DNA from: Solea solea
Lineage: Eukaryota > Chordata > Actinopteri > Pleuronectiformes > Soleidae
Length of the DNA stretch: 64,000 nucleotides
NCBI RefSeq assembly: GCF_958295425.1
Contig: NC_081136.1
Span: 20,962,890 to 21,026,889 of the forward strand
Reading direction: 5' to 3'
The position numbers were made by a program, and so were the translations under genes. Of this stretch, positions 33,510 through 46,838 are shown piece after piece. Position 1 is the first letter of the stretch. Every line of letters begins with the position of its first letter. Below the pieces are notes generated by a model. It was not told where the DNA came from. It saw only the letters and a list, made by a program, of their open reading frames with translations, and did not search any database.

Positions 33510-34284
33510 ACTGGGAGCACACCTGTGCAGTTGAAATGTTTTTAAAGTGTATACAGTCAGGAAGGCCCTGCATTCAGGTGACAGTCTTTCCCTGGAGTGG
33601 TGGGTTAGAACCCTACGTCTCTCAGTAAAACCTAAATCTGGATTGTGGTCTGGGCTGTAGCACAAAACATCATACCACTCTGGTCAGAAGCTGGATATTT
33701 TTTACACCTGGCTTTGCAATGGCAGTGAAAAGTCCTGGGTTCAAATCTCAAAAAAAGCTTCCCACATGTACTGAATGACTCACACAATCAAGACAAGCCC
33801 CTCACGACACTATCTCAAATCTAAATTCCGTCCTTACTAATGCAAGTTGTGACTGTTTTATTGCATTTTAAAGTGGCAAACTCTATGAACCATGATCAAA
33901 AGTGAAGACGTCAGAGAAATAGTGAGATTTGAAGAACTTGACTCACCTTTATAAAAAGAAAAGGAATCCAAAAATGTGGTCCACTTCTTATCGCAATCTT
34001 AGGTCTTAGCAGACACGCTTCCCTGGAGAAATGTGTACATTTTGTTGGTCTTGAGGTATAATTCTCACTTTGGCTGAAAGAGGTCCCACATTCAAAATCC
34101 CACACAAAACATTCACTGGACTATAGCAAGCATAAATCCTCATCAATGTAAGTCCTTTGTGACTGAGGTGGAATTGCGGGTTTGCAGATGTAGACTCAAA
34201 AGCTCTGTGACCCATTCTTGATGAGTATTTCTCACATAAAATCTGTAACAGGAGACCTACATAGAATGTTTTTTCTCTTTCAGA

Positions 34285-34356
34285 GGCTCGTTGGTCTAGG
34301 GGTATGATTCTCGCTTTGGGTGCGAGAGGTCCCGGGTTCAAATCCCGGACGAGCCC
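34285..34356 (+). tRNA. tRNA-Pro(TGG), unit 10
   Basis: Normal 72-nt copy. Confidence 0.96.
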
Positions 34357-34729
34357 TCTGCAGGTGTGGTCCAACTGTAACGTTTGAGAAGTTCGTTTGG
34401 AAGTTCCCTATTTCGTTAGACTTGCGGTGCGATTCTTGCAGAAAGGCCTTTCACACACAGTCTTTCCACCAGTCCAGTCTTTGCCAAATGTAGTTAATGT
34501 GACAACGCTGTTATCTCACACGCTTAAAGAGCCGTTTCATTTGCGCACGCACACCAAATGCAGGGAATCCAAGGAGCAGTGGGCACCACCTGAGTACAAC
34601 AAGGGAGCAATGGGTGCGATAGGGGGCGAGTTGTTTGCTATGGGCTATGCCAGTTGTTGACGTGTGGAGGGATTTGAACGCCCAAGTGTTGTCTTATGAG
34701 GCAAATTCCGGCTGCCCCAAAAGATATCC

Positions 34730-34812
34730 TGTCAGAAGTGGGATTCGAACCCACGCCTCCATGGGAGACTGCGACCTGAACGCAGCGCCTTGGACCGCTC
34801 GGCCATCCTGAC
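34730..34812 (-). tRNA. tRNA-Leu(CAG), unit 11
   Basis: Consensus copy. Confidence 0.96.
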
Positions 34813-35164
34813 TTGGCGGGTGGTCGCGACTTGTCCAGACCGGGCTGCCCATTTGCATCTGAAGAACAAAAGATACTCTTTTGATGACGAGAATGTCCAC
34901 ATTCTGGCCAAGGGGGACATATGGTTTGAAAGAGGAATGAAATCATCTTCTTTCTTTAACCTAGAAAACCATCACACAACAGAGAAGGTGGCCTAAGACA
35001 CCAACTATTAGTCACCTACAATGCTGCCCTTAGCTCTTTTCCATTAGGGGTCAACACTCAACCACTGACAAACAAAGGTGAACTCCAACACACATTAGCA
35101 GAGTGTGCCTCATTCCATTCTTCATCAATTTGGCAAGTGTAAGTACTAGGTATTGTTCAAAGTC

Positions 35165-35236
35165 AGGTTCCACCGAGATTTGAACTCGGATTGCTGGATT
35201 CAGAGCCCAGAGTGCTAACCATTACACCATGGAACC
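35165..35236 (-). tRNA. tRNA-Gln(CTG), unit 11
   Basis: Consensus gene; the upstream flank ACTGGGAACAC is shared only with unit 21. Confidence 0.96.
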
Positions 35237-35909
35237 ACTGGGAACACACCTGTGCAGTTGAAATGTTTTTAAAGTGTATACAGTCAGGAAGGCCCTGCAT
35301 TCAGGTGACAGTCTTTCCCTGGAGTGGTGGGTTAGAACCCTACGTCTCTCAGTAAAACCTAAATCTGGATTGTGGTCTGGGCTGTAGCACAAAACATCAT
35401 ACCACTCTGGTCAGAAGCTGGATATTTTTTACACCTATTCTGTGAGGTGTCTCTCAGGTGACCCCAACGACGGTCATTCTCAACTTGACTCAGGTGAAAC
35501 TAACTACCCGGAAGTGGGTCAGAGTGTGAACCACCTGCGCTGTTCAATGTAACGTTCTCTTTACATGTATCCAGCCTACAGAGGCTAAATACCTGGATTT
35601 TTTCTTTTTTATCCACAAGACAGTCAGAAGTGAAGAAGCCTCGTGGATGAGTGTTAAAACATCTTCAACCTAACTCCAGCAAGTCTAGTTGTCTACAACA
35701 AACTCCTGACAATGACCTGAGTTGTCTACAGCAAACTCCTGACAATGACCTGGATGACCAAGAACCTTCACAGACAGAACATAACACATAGTCCAACAGT
35801 GTCTTTTCCCAATTTCCCTTTTCTTTTTAACTTCATCTGGTGATATTGTAATATTTCTCACATAAAATCAGTTACACGACACCTACATAGAATATAGGAC
35901 AACAGTCGT

Positions 35910-35981
35910 GGCTCGTTGGTCTAGGGGTATGATTCTCGCTTAGGGTGCGAGAGGTCCCGGGTTCAAATCCCGGACGAGCCC
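35910..35981 (+). tRNA. tRNA-Pro(AGG), unit 11
   Basis: Consensus gene; private ATAGGACAAC in the 5' flank. Confidence 0.96.
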
Positions 35982-36608
35982 TGTACAGCCCGGTTCTCCT
36001 GTGAGGAAGCTCACCTGCAACGTTGGTTTCGTTGGCTTTGCAATGGCAGTGAAAAGTCCTGGGTTCAAATCTCAAAAAAAGCTTCCCACATGTACTGAAT
36101 GACTCACACAGTCAAGACAAGCCCCTCACGACACTATCTCAACTCTAAATTCCGTCCTTACTAATGCAAGTTGTGATTGTGGTTGTATTGCATTTTTAAG
36201 TGGCAAACTCTATGAACCATGATCAAAAGTGAAGACGTCAGAGAAATAGTGAGATTTGAAGAACTTGACTCACCTTTATAAAAAGAAAAGGAATCCAAAA
36301 ATGTGGTCCACTTCTTATCGCAATCTTAGGTCTTAGCAGACACGCTTCCCTGGAGAAATGTGTACATTTTGTTGGTCTTGAGGTATAATTCTCACTTTGG
36401 CTGAAAGAGGTCCCACATTCAAAATCCCACACAAAACATTCACTGGACTATAGCAAGCATAAATCCTCATCAATGTAAGTCCTTTGTGACTGAGGTGGAA
36501 TTGCGGGTTTGCAGATGTAGACTCAAAAGCTCTGTGACCCATTCTTGATGAGTATTTCTCACATAAAATCTGTAACGGGACAGCTACATAGAATGTTCTC
36601 TCTTTAGA

Positions 36609-36680
36609 GGCTCGTTGGTCTAGGGGTATGATTCTCGCTTTGGGTGCGAGAGGTCCCGGGTTCAAATCCCGGACGAGCCC
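36609..36680 (+). tRNA. tRNA-Pro(TGG), unit 11
   Basis: Normal 72-nt copy with a variant 5' flank (GGGACAGCTACATAG, TCTTTAGA) shared only with unit 17. Confidence 0.96.
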
Positions 36681-37037
36681 TCTGCAGGTGTGGTCCAACT
36701 GTAACGTTTGAGAAGTTCGTTTGGAAGTTCCCTATTTCGTTAGACTTGCGGTGCGATTCTTGCAGAAAGGCCTTTCACACACAGTCTTTCAACCAGTCCA
36801 GTCTTTGCCAAATGTAGTTAATGTCACACGCTTAAAGAGCCGTTTCATTTGCGCACGCACACCAAATGCAGGGAATCCAAGGAGCAGTGGGCACCACCTG
36901 AGTACAACAAGGGAGCAATGGGTGCGATAGGGGGCGAGTTGTTTGCTATGGGCTATGCCAGTAGTTGACGTGTGGAGGGATTTGAACGCCCAACTGTTGT
37001 CTTATGAGGCAAATTCCGGCTGCCCCAAAAGATATCC

Positions 37038-37120
37038 TGTCAGAAGTGGGATTCGAACCCACGCCTCCATGGGAGACTGCGACCTGAACGCAGCGCCTTG
37101 GACCGCTCGGCCATCCTGAC
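37038..37120 (-). tRNA. tRNA-Leu(CAG), unit 12
   Basis: Consensus copy. Confidence 0.96.
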
Positions 37121-37472
37121 TTGGCGGGTGGTCGCGACTTGTCCAGACCGGGCTGCCCATTTGCATCTGAAGAACAAAAGATACTCTTTTGATGACGAGA
37201 ATGTCCACATTCTGGCCAAGGGGGACATATGGTTTGAAAGAGGAATGAAATCATCTTCTTTCTTTAACCTAGAAAACCATCACACAACAGAGAAGGTGGC
37301 CTAAGACACCAACTATTAGTCACCTACAATGCTGCCCTTAGCTCTTTTCCATTACGGGTCAACACTCAACCACTGACAAACAAAGGTGAACTCCAACACA
37401 CATTAGCAGAGTGTGCCTCATTCCATTCTTCATCAATTTGGCAAGTGTAAGTACTAGGTATTGTTCAAAGTC

Positions 37473-37544
37473 AGGTTCCACCGAGATTTGAACTCGGATT
37501 GCTGGATTCAGAGCCCAGAGTGCTAACCATTACACCATGGAACC
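37473..37544 (-). tRNA. tRNA-Gln(CTG), unit 12
   Basis: Consensus copy. Confidence 0.96.
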
Positions 37545-38217
37545 ACTGGGAGCACACCTGTGCAGTTGAAATGTTTTTAAAGTGTATACAGTCAGGAAGG
37601 CCCTGCATTCAGGTGACAGTCTTTCCCTGGAGTGGTGGGTTAGAACCCTACGTCTCTCAGTAAAACCTAAATCTGGATTGTGGTCTGGGCTGTAGCACAA
37701 AACATCATACCACTCTGGTCAGAAGCTGGATATTTTTTACACCTATTCTGTGAGGTGTCTCTCAGGTGACCCCAACGACGGTCATTCTCAACTTGACTCA
37801 GGTGAAACTAACTACCCGGAAGTGGGTCAGAGTGTGAACCACCTGCGCTGTTCAATGTAACGTTCTCTTGACATGTATCCAGCCTACAGAGGCTAAATAC
37901 CTGGATTTTTTCTTTTTTATCCACAAGACAGTCAGAAGTGAAGAAGCCTCGTGGATGAGTGTTAAAACATCTTCAACCTAACTCCAGCAAGTCTAGTTGT
38001 CTACAACAAACTCCTGACAATGACCTGAGTTGTCTACAGCAAACTCCTGACAATGACCTGGATGACCAAGAACCTTCACAGACAGAACATAACACATAGT
38101 CCAACAGTGTCTTTTCCCAATTTCCCTTTTCTTTTTAACTTCATCTGGTGATATTGTAATATTTCTCACATAAAATCAGTTACACGACACCTACATAGAA
38201 TATAGCACAACAGTCGT

Positions 38218-38289
38218 GGCTCGTTGGTCTAGGGGTATGATTCTCGCTTAGGGTGCGAGAGGTCCCGGGTTCAAATCCCGGACGAGCCC
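38218..38289 (+). tRNA. tRNA-Pro(AGG), unit 12
   Basis: Consensus copy. Confidence 0.96.
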
Positions 38290-38917
38290 TGTACAGCCCG
38301 GTTCTCCTGTGAGGAAGCTCACCTGCAACGTTGGTTTCGTTGGCTTTGCAATGGCAGTGAAAGGTCCTGGGTTCAAATCTCAAAAAAAGCTTCCCACATG
38401 TACTGAATGACTCACACAGTCAAGACAAGCCCCTCACGACACTATCTCAACTCTAAATTCCGTCCTTACTAATGCAAGTTGTGACTGTGGTTGTATTGCA
38501 TTTTAAAGTGGCAAACTCTATGAACCATGATCAAAAGTGAAGACGTCAGAGAAATAGTGAGATTTGAAGAACTTGACTCACCTTTATAAAAAGAAAAGGA
38601 ATCCAAAAATGTGGTCCACTTCTTATCGCAATCTTAGGTCTTAGCAGACACGCTTCCCTGGAGAAATGTGTACATTTTGTTGGTCTTGAGGTATAATTCT
38701 CACTTTGGCTGAAAGAGGTCCCACATTCAAAATCCCACACAAAACATTCACTGGACTATAGCAAGCATAAATCCTCATCAATGTAAGTCCTTTGTGACTG
38801 AGGTGGAATTGCGGGTTTGCAGATGTAGACTCAAAAGCTCTGTGACCCATTCTTGATGAGTATTTCTCACATAAAATCTGTAACAGGACACCTACATAGA
38901 ATGTTTTCTCTTTCAGA

Positions 38918-38989
38918 GGCTCGTTGGTCTAGGGGTATGATTCTCGCTTTGGGTGCGAGAGGTCCCGGGTTCAAATCCCGGACGAGCCC
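38918..38989 (+). tRNA. tRNA-Pro(TGG), unit 12
   Basis: Normal 72-nt copy. Confidence 0.96.
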
Positions 38990-39357
38990 TCTGCAGGTGT
39001 GGTCCAACTGTAACGTTTGAGAAGTTCGTTTGGAAGTTCCCTATTTCGTTAGACTTGCGGTGCGATTCTTGCAGAAAGGCCTTTCACACACAGTCTTTCA
39101 ACCAGTCTTTGCCAAATGTAGTTAATGTGACAACGCTGTTATCTCACACGCTTAAAGAGCCGTTTCATTTGCGCACGCACACCAAATGCAGGGAATCCAA
39201 GGAGCAGTGGGCACCACCTGAGTACAACAAGGGAGCAATGGGTGCGATAGGGGGCGAGTTGTTTGCTATGGGCTATGCCAGTAGTTGACGTGTGGAGGGA
39301 TTTGAACGCCCAACTGTTGTCTTATGAGGCAAATTCCGGCTGCCCCAAAAGATATCC

Positions 39358-39440
39358 TGTCAGAAGTGGGATTCGAACCCACGCCTCCATGGGAGACTGC
39401 GACCTGAACGCAGCGCCTTGGACCGCTCGGCCATCCTGAC
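39358..39440 (-). tRNA. tRNA-Leu(CAG), unit 13
   Basis: Consensus copy. Confidence 0.96.
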
Positions 39441-39792
39441 TTGGCGGGTGGTCGCGACTTGTCCAGACCGGGCTGCCCATTTGCATCTGAAGAACAAAAG
39501 ATACTCTTTTGATGACGAGAATGTCCACATTCTGGCCAAGGGGGACATATGGTTTGAAAGAGGAATGAAATCATCTTCTTTCTTTAACCTAGAAAACCAT
39601 CACACAACAGAGAAGGTGGCCTAAGACACCAACTATTAGTCACCTACAATGCTGCCCTTAGCTCTTTTCCATTAGGGGTCAACACTCAACCACTGACAAA
39701 CAAAGGTGAACTCCAACACACATTAGCAGAGTGTGCCTCATTCCATTCTTCATCAATTTGGCAAGTGTAAGTACTAGGTATTGTTCAAAGTC

Positions 39793-39864
39793 AGGTTCCA
39801 CCGAGATTTGAACTCGGATTGCTGGATTCAGAGCCCAGAGTGCTAACCATTACACCATGGAACC
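39793..39864 (-). tRNA. tRNA-Gln(CTG), unit 13
   Basis: Consensus copy. Confidence 0.96.
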
Positions 39865-40537
39865 ACTGGGAGCACACCTGTGCAGTTGAAATGTTTTTAA
39901 AGTGTATACAGTCAGGAAGGCCCTGCATTCAGGTGACAGTCTTTCCCTGGAGTGGTGGGTTAGAACCCTACGTCTCTCAGTAAAACCTAAATCTGGATTG
40001 TGGTCTGGGCTGTAGCACAAAACATCATACCACTCTGGTCAGAAGCTGGATATTTTTTACACCTATTCTGTGAGGTGTCTCTTAGGTGACCCCAACGACG
40101 GTCATTCTCAACTTGACTCAGGTGAAACTAACTACCCGGAAGTGGGTCAGAGTGTGAACGACCTGCGCTGTTCAATGTAACGTTCTCTTTACATGTATCC
40201 AGCCTATAGAGGCTAAATACCTGGATTTTTTCTTTTTTATCCACAAGACAGTCAGAAGTGAAGAAGCCTCGTGGATGAGTGTTAAAACATCTTCAACCTA
40301 ACTCCAGCAAGTCTAGTTGTCTACAACAAACTCCTGACAATGACCTGAGTTGTCTACAGCAAACTCCTGACAATGACCTGGATGACCAAGAACCTTCACA
40401 GACAGAACATAACACATAGTCCAACAGTGTCTTTTCCCAATTTCCCTTTTCTTTTTAACTTCATCTGGTGATATTGTAATATTTCTCACATAAAATCAGT
40501 TACACGACACCTACATAGAATATAGCACAACAGTCGT

Positions 40538-40609
40538 GGCTCGTTGGTCTAGGGGTATGATTCTCGCTTAGGGTGCGAGAGGTCCCCGGTTCAAATCCCG
40601 GACGAGCCC
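40538..40609 (+). tRNA. tRNA-Pro(AGG), unit 13, T-stem mismatch
   Basis: The T arm reads CCCGG-TTCAAAT-CCCGG, giving a C-C mismatch in the middle of the T stem. The same change is in unit 15, exactly 4,649 bp away. Confidence 0.85.
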
Positions 40610-41237
40610 TGTACAGCCCTGTTCTCCTGTGAGGAAGCTCACCTGCAACGTTGGTTTCGTTGGCTTTGCAATGGCAGTGAAAGGTCCTGGGTTCAAATCT
40701 CAAAAAAAGCTTCCCACATGTACTGAATGACTCACACAGTCAAGACAAGCCCCTCACGACACTATCTCAACTCTAAATTCCGTCCTTACTAATGCAAGTT
40801 GTGACTGTGGTTGTATTGCATTTTAAAGTGGCAAACTCTATGAACCATGATCAAAAGTGAAGACGTCAGAGAAATAGTGAGATTTGAAGAACTTGACTCA
40901 CCTTTATAAAAAGAAAAGGAATCCAAAAATGTGGTCCACTTCTTATCGCAATCTTAGGTCTTAGCAGACACGCTTCCCTGGAGAAATGTGTACATTTTGT
41001 TGGTCTTGAGGTATAATTCTCACTTTGGCTGAAAGAGGTCCCACATTCAAAATCCCACACAAAACATTCACTGGACTATAGCAAGCATAAATCCTCATCA
41101 ATGTAAGTCCTTTGTGACTGAGGTGGAATTGCGGGTTTGCAGATGTAGACTCAAAAGCTCTGTGACCCATTCTTGATGAGTATTTCTCACATAAAATCTG
41201 TAACAGGACACCTACATAGAATGTTTTCTCTTTCAGA

Positions 41238-41309
41238 GGCTCGTTGGTCTAGGGGTATGATTCTCGCTTTGGGTGCGAGAGGTCCCGGGTTCAAATCCCG
41301 GACGAGCCC
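41238..41309 (+). tRNA. tRNA-Pro(TGG), unit 13
   Basis: Normal 72-nt copy. Confidence 0.96.
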
Positions 41310-41682
41310 TCTGCAGGTGTGGTCCAACTGTAACGTTTGAGAAGTTCGTTTGGAAGTTCCCTATTTCGTTAGACTTGCGGTGCGATTCTTGCAGAAAGGC
41401 CTTTCACACACAGTCTTTCCACCAGTCCAGTCTTTGCCAAATGTAGTTAATGTGACAACGCTGTTATCTCACACGCTTAAAGAGCCGTTTCATTTGCGCA
41501 CGCACACCAAATGCAGGGAATCCAAGGAGCAGTGGGCACCACCTGAGTACAACAAGGGAGCAATGGGTGCGATAGGGGGCGAGTTGTTTGCTATGGGCTA
41601 TGCCAGTTGTTGACGTGTGGAGGGATTTGAACGCCCAAGTGTTGTCTTATGAGGCAAATTCCGGCTGCCCCAAAAGATATCA

Positions 41683-41765
41683 TGTCAGAAGTGGGATTCG
41701 AACCCACGCCTCCATGGGAGACTGCGACCTGAACGCAGCGCCTTGGACCGCTCGGCCATCCTGAC
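41683..41765 (-). tRNA. tRNA-Leu(CAG), unit 14
   Basis: Consensus gene; the 3' flank has a private change (GATATCATG) shared only with unit 16. Confidence 0.96.
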
Positions 41766-42117
41766 TTGGCGGGTGGTCACGACTTGTCCAGACCGGGCTG
41801 CCCATTTGCATCTGAAGAACAAAAGATACTCTTTTGATGACGAGAATGTCCACATTCTGGCCAAGGGGGACATATGGTTTGAAAGAGGAATGAAATCATC
41901 TTCTTTCTTTAACCTAGAAAACCATCACACAACAGAGAAGGTGGCCTAAGACACCAACTATTAGTCACCTACAATGCTGCCCTTAGCTCTTTTCCATTAG
42001 GGGTCAACACTCAACCACTGACAAACAAAGGTGAACTCCAACACACATCAGCAGAGTGTGCCTCATTCCATTCTTCATCAATTTGGCAAGTGTAAGTACT
42101 AGGTATTGTTCAAAGTC

Positions 42118-42189
42118 AGGTTCCACCGAGATTTGAACTCGGATTGCTGGATTCAGAGCCCAGAGTGCTAACCATTACACCATGGAACC
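42118..42189 (-). tRNA. tRNA-Gln(CTG), unit 14
   Basis: Consensus copy. Confidence 0.96.
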
Positions 42190-42862
42190 ACTGGGAGCAC
42201 ACCTGTGCAGTTGAAATGTTTTTAAAGTGTATACAGTCAGGAAGGCCCTGCATTCAGGTGACAGTCTTTCCCTGGAGTGGTGGGTTAGAACCCTACGTCT
42301 CTCAGTAAAACCTAAATCTGGATTGTGGTCTGGGCTGTAGCACAAAACATCATACCACTCTGGTCAGAAGCTGGATATTTTTTACACCTATTCTGTGAGG
42401 TGTCTCTCAGGTGACCCCAACGACGGTCATTCTCAACTTGACTCAGGTGAAACTAACTACCCGGAAGTGGGTCAGAGTGTGAACCACCTGCGCTGTTCAA
42501 TGTAACGTTCTCTTTACATGTATCCAGCCTACAGAGGCTAAATACCTGGATTTTTTCTTTTTTATCCACAAGACAGTCAGAAGTGAAGAAGCCTCGTGGA
42601 TGAGTGTTAAAACATCTTCAACCTAACTCCAGCAAGTCTAGTTGTCTACAACAAACTCCTGACAATGACCTGAGTTGTCTACAGCAAACTCCTGACAATG
42701 ACCTGGATGACCAAGAACCTTCACAGACAGAACATAACACATAGTCCAACAGTGTCTTTTCCCAATTTCCCTTTTCTTTTTAACTTCATCTGGTGATATT
42801 GTAATATTTCTCACATAAAATCAGTTACACGACACCTACATAGAATATAGCGCAACAGTCGT

Positions 42863-42934
42863 GGCTCGTTGGTCTAGGGGTATGATTCTCGCTTAGGGTG
42901 CGAGAGGTCCCGGGTTCAAATCCCGGACGAGCCC
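42863..42934 (+). tRNA. tRNA-Pro(AGG), unit 14
   Basis: Consensus gene with the ATAGCGCAAC flank marker. Confidence 0.96.
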
Positions 42935-43561
42935 TGTACAGCCCGGTTCTCCTGTGAGGAAGCTCACCTGCAACGTTGGTTTCGTTGGCTTTGCAATGGC
43001 AGTGAAAAGTCCTGGGTTCAAATCTCAAAAAAAGCTTCCCACATGTACTGAATGACTCACACAGTCAAGACAAGCCCCTCACGACACTATCTCAAATCTA
43101 AATTCCGTCCTTACTAATGCAAGTTGTGACTGTTTTATTGCATTTTAAAGTGGCAAACTCTATGAACCATGATCAAAAGTGAAGACGTCAGAGAAATAGT
43201 GAGATTTGAAGAACTTGACTCACCTTTATAAAAAGAAAAGGAATCCAAAAATGTGGTCCACTTCTTATCGCAATCTTAGGTCTTAGCAGACACGCTTCCC
43301 TGGAGAAATGTGTACATTTTGTTGGTCTTGAGGTATAATTCTCACTTTGGCTGAAAGAGGTCCCACATTCAAAATCCCACACAAAACATTCACTGGACTA
43401 TAGCAAGCATAAATCCTCATCAATGTAAGTCCTTTGTGACTGAGGTGGAATTGCGGGTTTGCAGATGTAGACTCAAAAGCTCTGTGACCCATTCTTGATG
43501 AGTATTTCTCACATAAAATCTGTAACAGGAGACCTACATAGAATGTTTTTTCTCTTTCAGA

Positions 43562-43633
43562 GGCTCGTTGGTCTAGGGGTATGATTCTCGCTTTGGGTGC
43601 GAGAGGTCCCGGGTTCAAATCCCGGACGAGCCC
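43562..43633 (+). tRNA. tRNA-Pro(TGG), unit 14
   Basis: Normal 72-nt copy. Confidence 0.96.
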
Positions 43634-44006
43634 TCTGCAGGTGTGGTCCAACTGTAACGTTTGAGAAGTTCGTTTGGAAGTTCCCTATTTCGTTAGACTT
43701 GCGGTGCGATTCTTGCAGAAAGGCCTTTCACACACAGTCTTTCCACCAGTCCAGTCTTTGCCAAATGTAGTTAATGTGACAACGCTGTTATCTCACAAGC
43801 TTAAAGAGCCGTTTCATTTGCGCACGCACACCAAATGCAGGGAATCCAAGGAGCAGTGGGCACCACCTGAGTACAACAAGGGAGCAATGGGTGCGATAGG
43901 GGGCGAGTTGTTTGCTATGGGCTATGCCAGTTGTTGACGTGTGGAGGGATTTGAACGCCCAACTGTTGTCTTATGAGGCAAATTCCGGCTGCCCCAAAAG
44001 ATATCC

Positions 44007-44089
44007 TGTCAGAAGTGGGATTCGAACCCACGCCTCCATGGGAGACTGCGACCTGAACGCAGCGCCTTGGACCGCTCGGCCATCCTGAC
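44007..44089 (-). tRNA. tRNA-Leu(CAG), unit 15
   Basis: Consensus gene; the upstream GTGGTAGCG marker is shared only with unit 9. Confidence 0.96.
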
Positions 44090-44441
44090 TTGGCGGGTGG
44101 TAGCGACTTGTCCAGACCGGGCTGCCCATTTGCATCTGAAGAACAAAAGATACTCTTTTGATGACGAGAATGTCCACATTCTGGCCAAGGGGGACATATG
44201 GTTTGAAAGAGGAATGAAATCATCTTCTTTCTTTAACCTAGAAAACCATCACACAACAGAGAAGGTGGCCTAAGACACCAACTATTAGTCACCTACAATG
44301 CTGCCCTTAGCTCTTTTCCATTAGGGGTCAACACTCAACCACTGACAAACAAAGGTGAACTCCAACACACATCAGCAGAGTGTGCCTCATTCCATTCTTC
44401 ATCAATTTGGCAAGTGTAAGTACTAGGTATTGTTCAAAGTC

Positions 44442-44513
44442 AGGTTCCACCGAGATTTGAACTCGGATTGCTGGATTCAGAGCCCAGAGTGCTAACCATT
44501 ACACCATGGAACC
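44442..44513 (-). tRNA. tRNA-Gln(CTG), unit 15
   Basis: Consensus copy. Confidence 0.96.
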
Positions 44514-45186
44514 ACTGGGAGCACACCTGTGCAGTTGAAATGTTTTTAAAGTGTATACAGTCAGGAAGGCCCTGCATTCAGGTGACAGTCTTTCCCTGGA
44601 GTGGTGGGTTAGAACCCTACGTCTCTCAGTAAAACCTAAATCTGGATTGTGGTCTGGGCTGTAGCACAAAACATCATACCACTCTGGTCAGAAGCTGGAT
44701 ATTTTTTACACCTATTCTGTGAGGTGTCTCTTAGGTGACCCCAACGACGGTCATTCTCAACTTGACTCAGGTGAAACTAACTACCCGGAAGTGGGTCAGA
44801 GTGTGAACGACCTGCGCTGTTCAATGTAACGTTCTCTTTACATGTATCCAGCCTATAGAGGCTAAATACCTGGATTTTTTCTTTTTTATCCACAAGACAG
44901 TCAGAAGTGAAGAAGCCTCGTGGATGAGTGTTAAAACATCTTCAACCTAACTCCAGCAAGTCTAGTTGTCTACAACAAACTCCTGACAATGACCTGAGTT
45001 GTCTACAGCAAACTCCTGACAATGACCTGGATGACCAAGAACCTTCACAGACAGAACATAACACATAGTCCAACAGTGTCTTTTCCCAATTTCCCTTTTC
45101 TTTTTAACTTCATCTGGTGATATTGTAATATTTCTCACATAAAATCAGTTACACGACACCTACATAGAATATAGCACAACAGTCGT

Positions 45187-45258
45187 GGCTCGTTGGTCTA
45201 GGGGTATGATTCTCGCTTAGGGTGCGAGAGGTCCCCGGTTCAAATCCCGGACGAGCCC
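45187..45258 (+). tRNA. tRNA-Pro(AGG), unit 15, T-stem mismatch
   Basis: Carries the same T-stem G-to-C change as unit 13. Confidence 0.85.
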
Positions 45259-45886
45259 TGTACAGCCCTGTTCTCCTGTGAGGAAGCTCACCTGCAACGT
45301 TGGTTTCGTTGGCTTTGCAATGGCAGTGAAAGGTCCTGGGTTCAAATCTCAAAAAAAGCTTCCCACATGTACTGAATGACTCACACAGTCAAGACAAGCC
45401 CCTCACGACACTATCTCAACTCTAAATTCCGTCCTTACTAATGCAAGTTGTGACTGTGGTTGTATTGCATTTTAAAGTGGCAAACTCTATGAACCATGAT
45501 CAAAAGTGAAGACGTCAGAGAAATAGTGAGATTTGAAGAACTTGACTCACCTTTATAAAAAGAAAAGGAATCCAAAAATGTGGTCCACTTCTTATCGCAA
45601 TCTTAGGTCTTAGCAGACACGCTTCCCTGGAGAAATGTGTACATTTTGTTGGTCTTGAGGTATAATTCTCACTTTGGCTGAAAGAGGTCCCACATTCAAA
45701 ATCCCACACAAAACATTCACTGGACTATAGCAAGCATAAATCCTCATCAATGTAAGTCCTTTGTGACTGAGGTGGAATTGCGGGTTTGCAGATGTAGACT
45801 CAAAAGCTCTGTGACCCATTCTTGATGAGTATTTCTCACATAAAATCTGTAACAGGACACCTACATAGAATGTTTTCTCTTTCAGA

Positions 45887-45958
45887 GGCTCGTTGGTCTA
45901 GGGGTATGATTCTCGCTTTGGGTGCGAGAGGTCCCGGGTTCAAATCCCGGACGAGCCC
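45887..45958 (+). tRNA. tRNA-Pro(TGG), unit 15
   Basis: Normal 72-nt copy. Confidence 0.96.
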
Positions 45959-46331
45959 TCTGCAGGTGTGGTCCAACTGTAACGTTTGAGAAGTTCGTTT
46001 GGAAGTTCCCTATTTCGTTAGACTTGCGGTGCGATTCTTGCAGAAAGGCCTTTCACACACAGTCTTTCCACCAGTCCAGTCTTTGCCAAATGTAGTTAAT
46101 GTGACAACGCTGTTATCTCACACGCTTAAAGAGCCGTTTCATTTGCGCACGCACACCAAATGCAGGGAATCCAAGGAGCAGTGGGCACCACCTGAGTACA
46201 ACAAGGGAGCAATGGGTGCGATAGGGGGCGAGTTGTTTGCTATGGGCTATGCCAGTTGTTGACGTGTGGAGGGATTTGAACGCCCAAGTGTTGTCTTATG
46301 AGGCAAATTCCGGCTGCCCCAAAAGATATCA

Positions 46332-46414
46332 TGTCAGAAGTGGGATTCGAACCCACGCCTCCATGGGAGACTGCGACCTGAACGCAGCGCCTTGGACCGC
46401 TCGGCCATCCTGAC
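46332..46414 (-). tRNA. tRNA-Leu(CAG), unit 16
   Basis: Consensus gene with the GATATCATG flank marker. Confidence 0.96.
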
Positions 46415-46766
46415 TTGGCGGGTGGTCACGACTTGTCCAGACCGGGCTGCCCATTTGCATCTGAAGAACAAAAGATACTCTTTTGATGACGAGAATGTCC
46501 ACATTCTGGCCAAGGGGGACATATGGTTTGAAAGAGGAATGAAATCATCTTCTTTCTTTAACCTAGAAAACCATCACACAACAGAGAAGGTGGCCTAAGA
46601 CACCAACTATTAGTCACCTACAATGCTGCCCTTAGCTCTTTTCCATTAGGGGTCAACACTCAACCACTGACAAACAAAGGTGAACTCCAACACACATCAG
46701 CAGAGTGTGCCTCATTCCATTCTTCATCAATTTGGCAAGTGTAAGTACTAGGTATTGTTCAAAGTC

Positions 46767-46838
46767 AGGTTCCACCGAGATTTGAACTCGGATTGCTGGA
46801 TTCAGAGCCCAGAGTGCTAACCATTACACCATGGAACC
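46767..46838 (-). tRNA. tRNA-Gln(CTG), unit 16
   Basis: Consensus copy. Confidence 0.96.

Larger units (their letters stand above)
33053..34729. repeat. Unit 10: short unit missing Pro(AGG)
   Basis: 1,677 bp. At about 33,708-33,711 TTTTTACACCT joins directly to GGCTTTGCAATGG, deleting the pyrimidine tract, the 33-bp duplication and the Pro(AGG) gene. The identical joint occurs in units 18 and 20. Confidence 0.9.
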
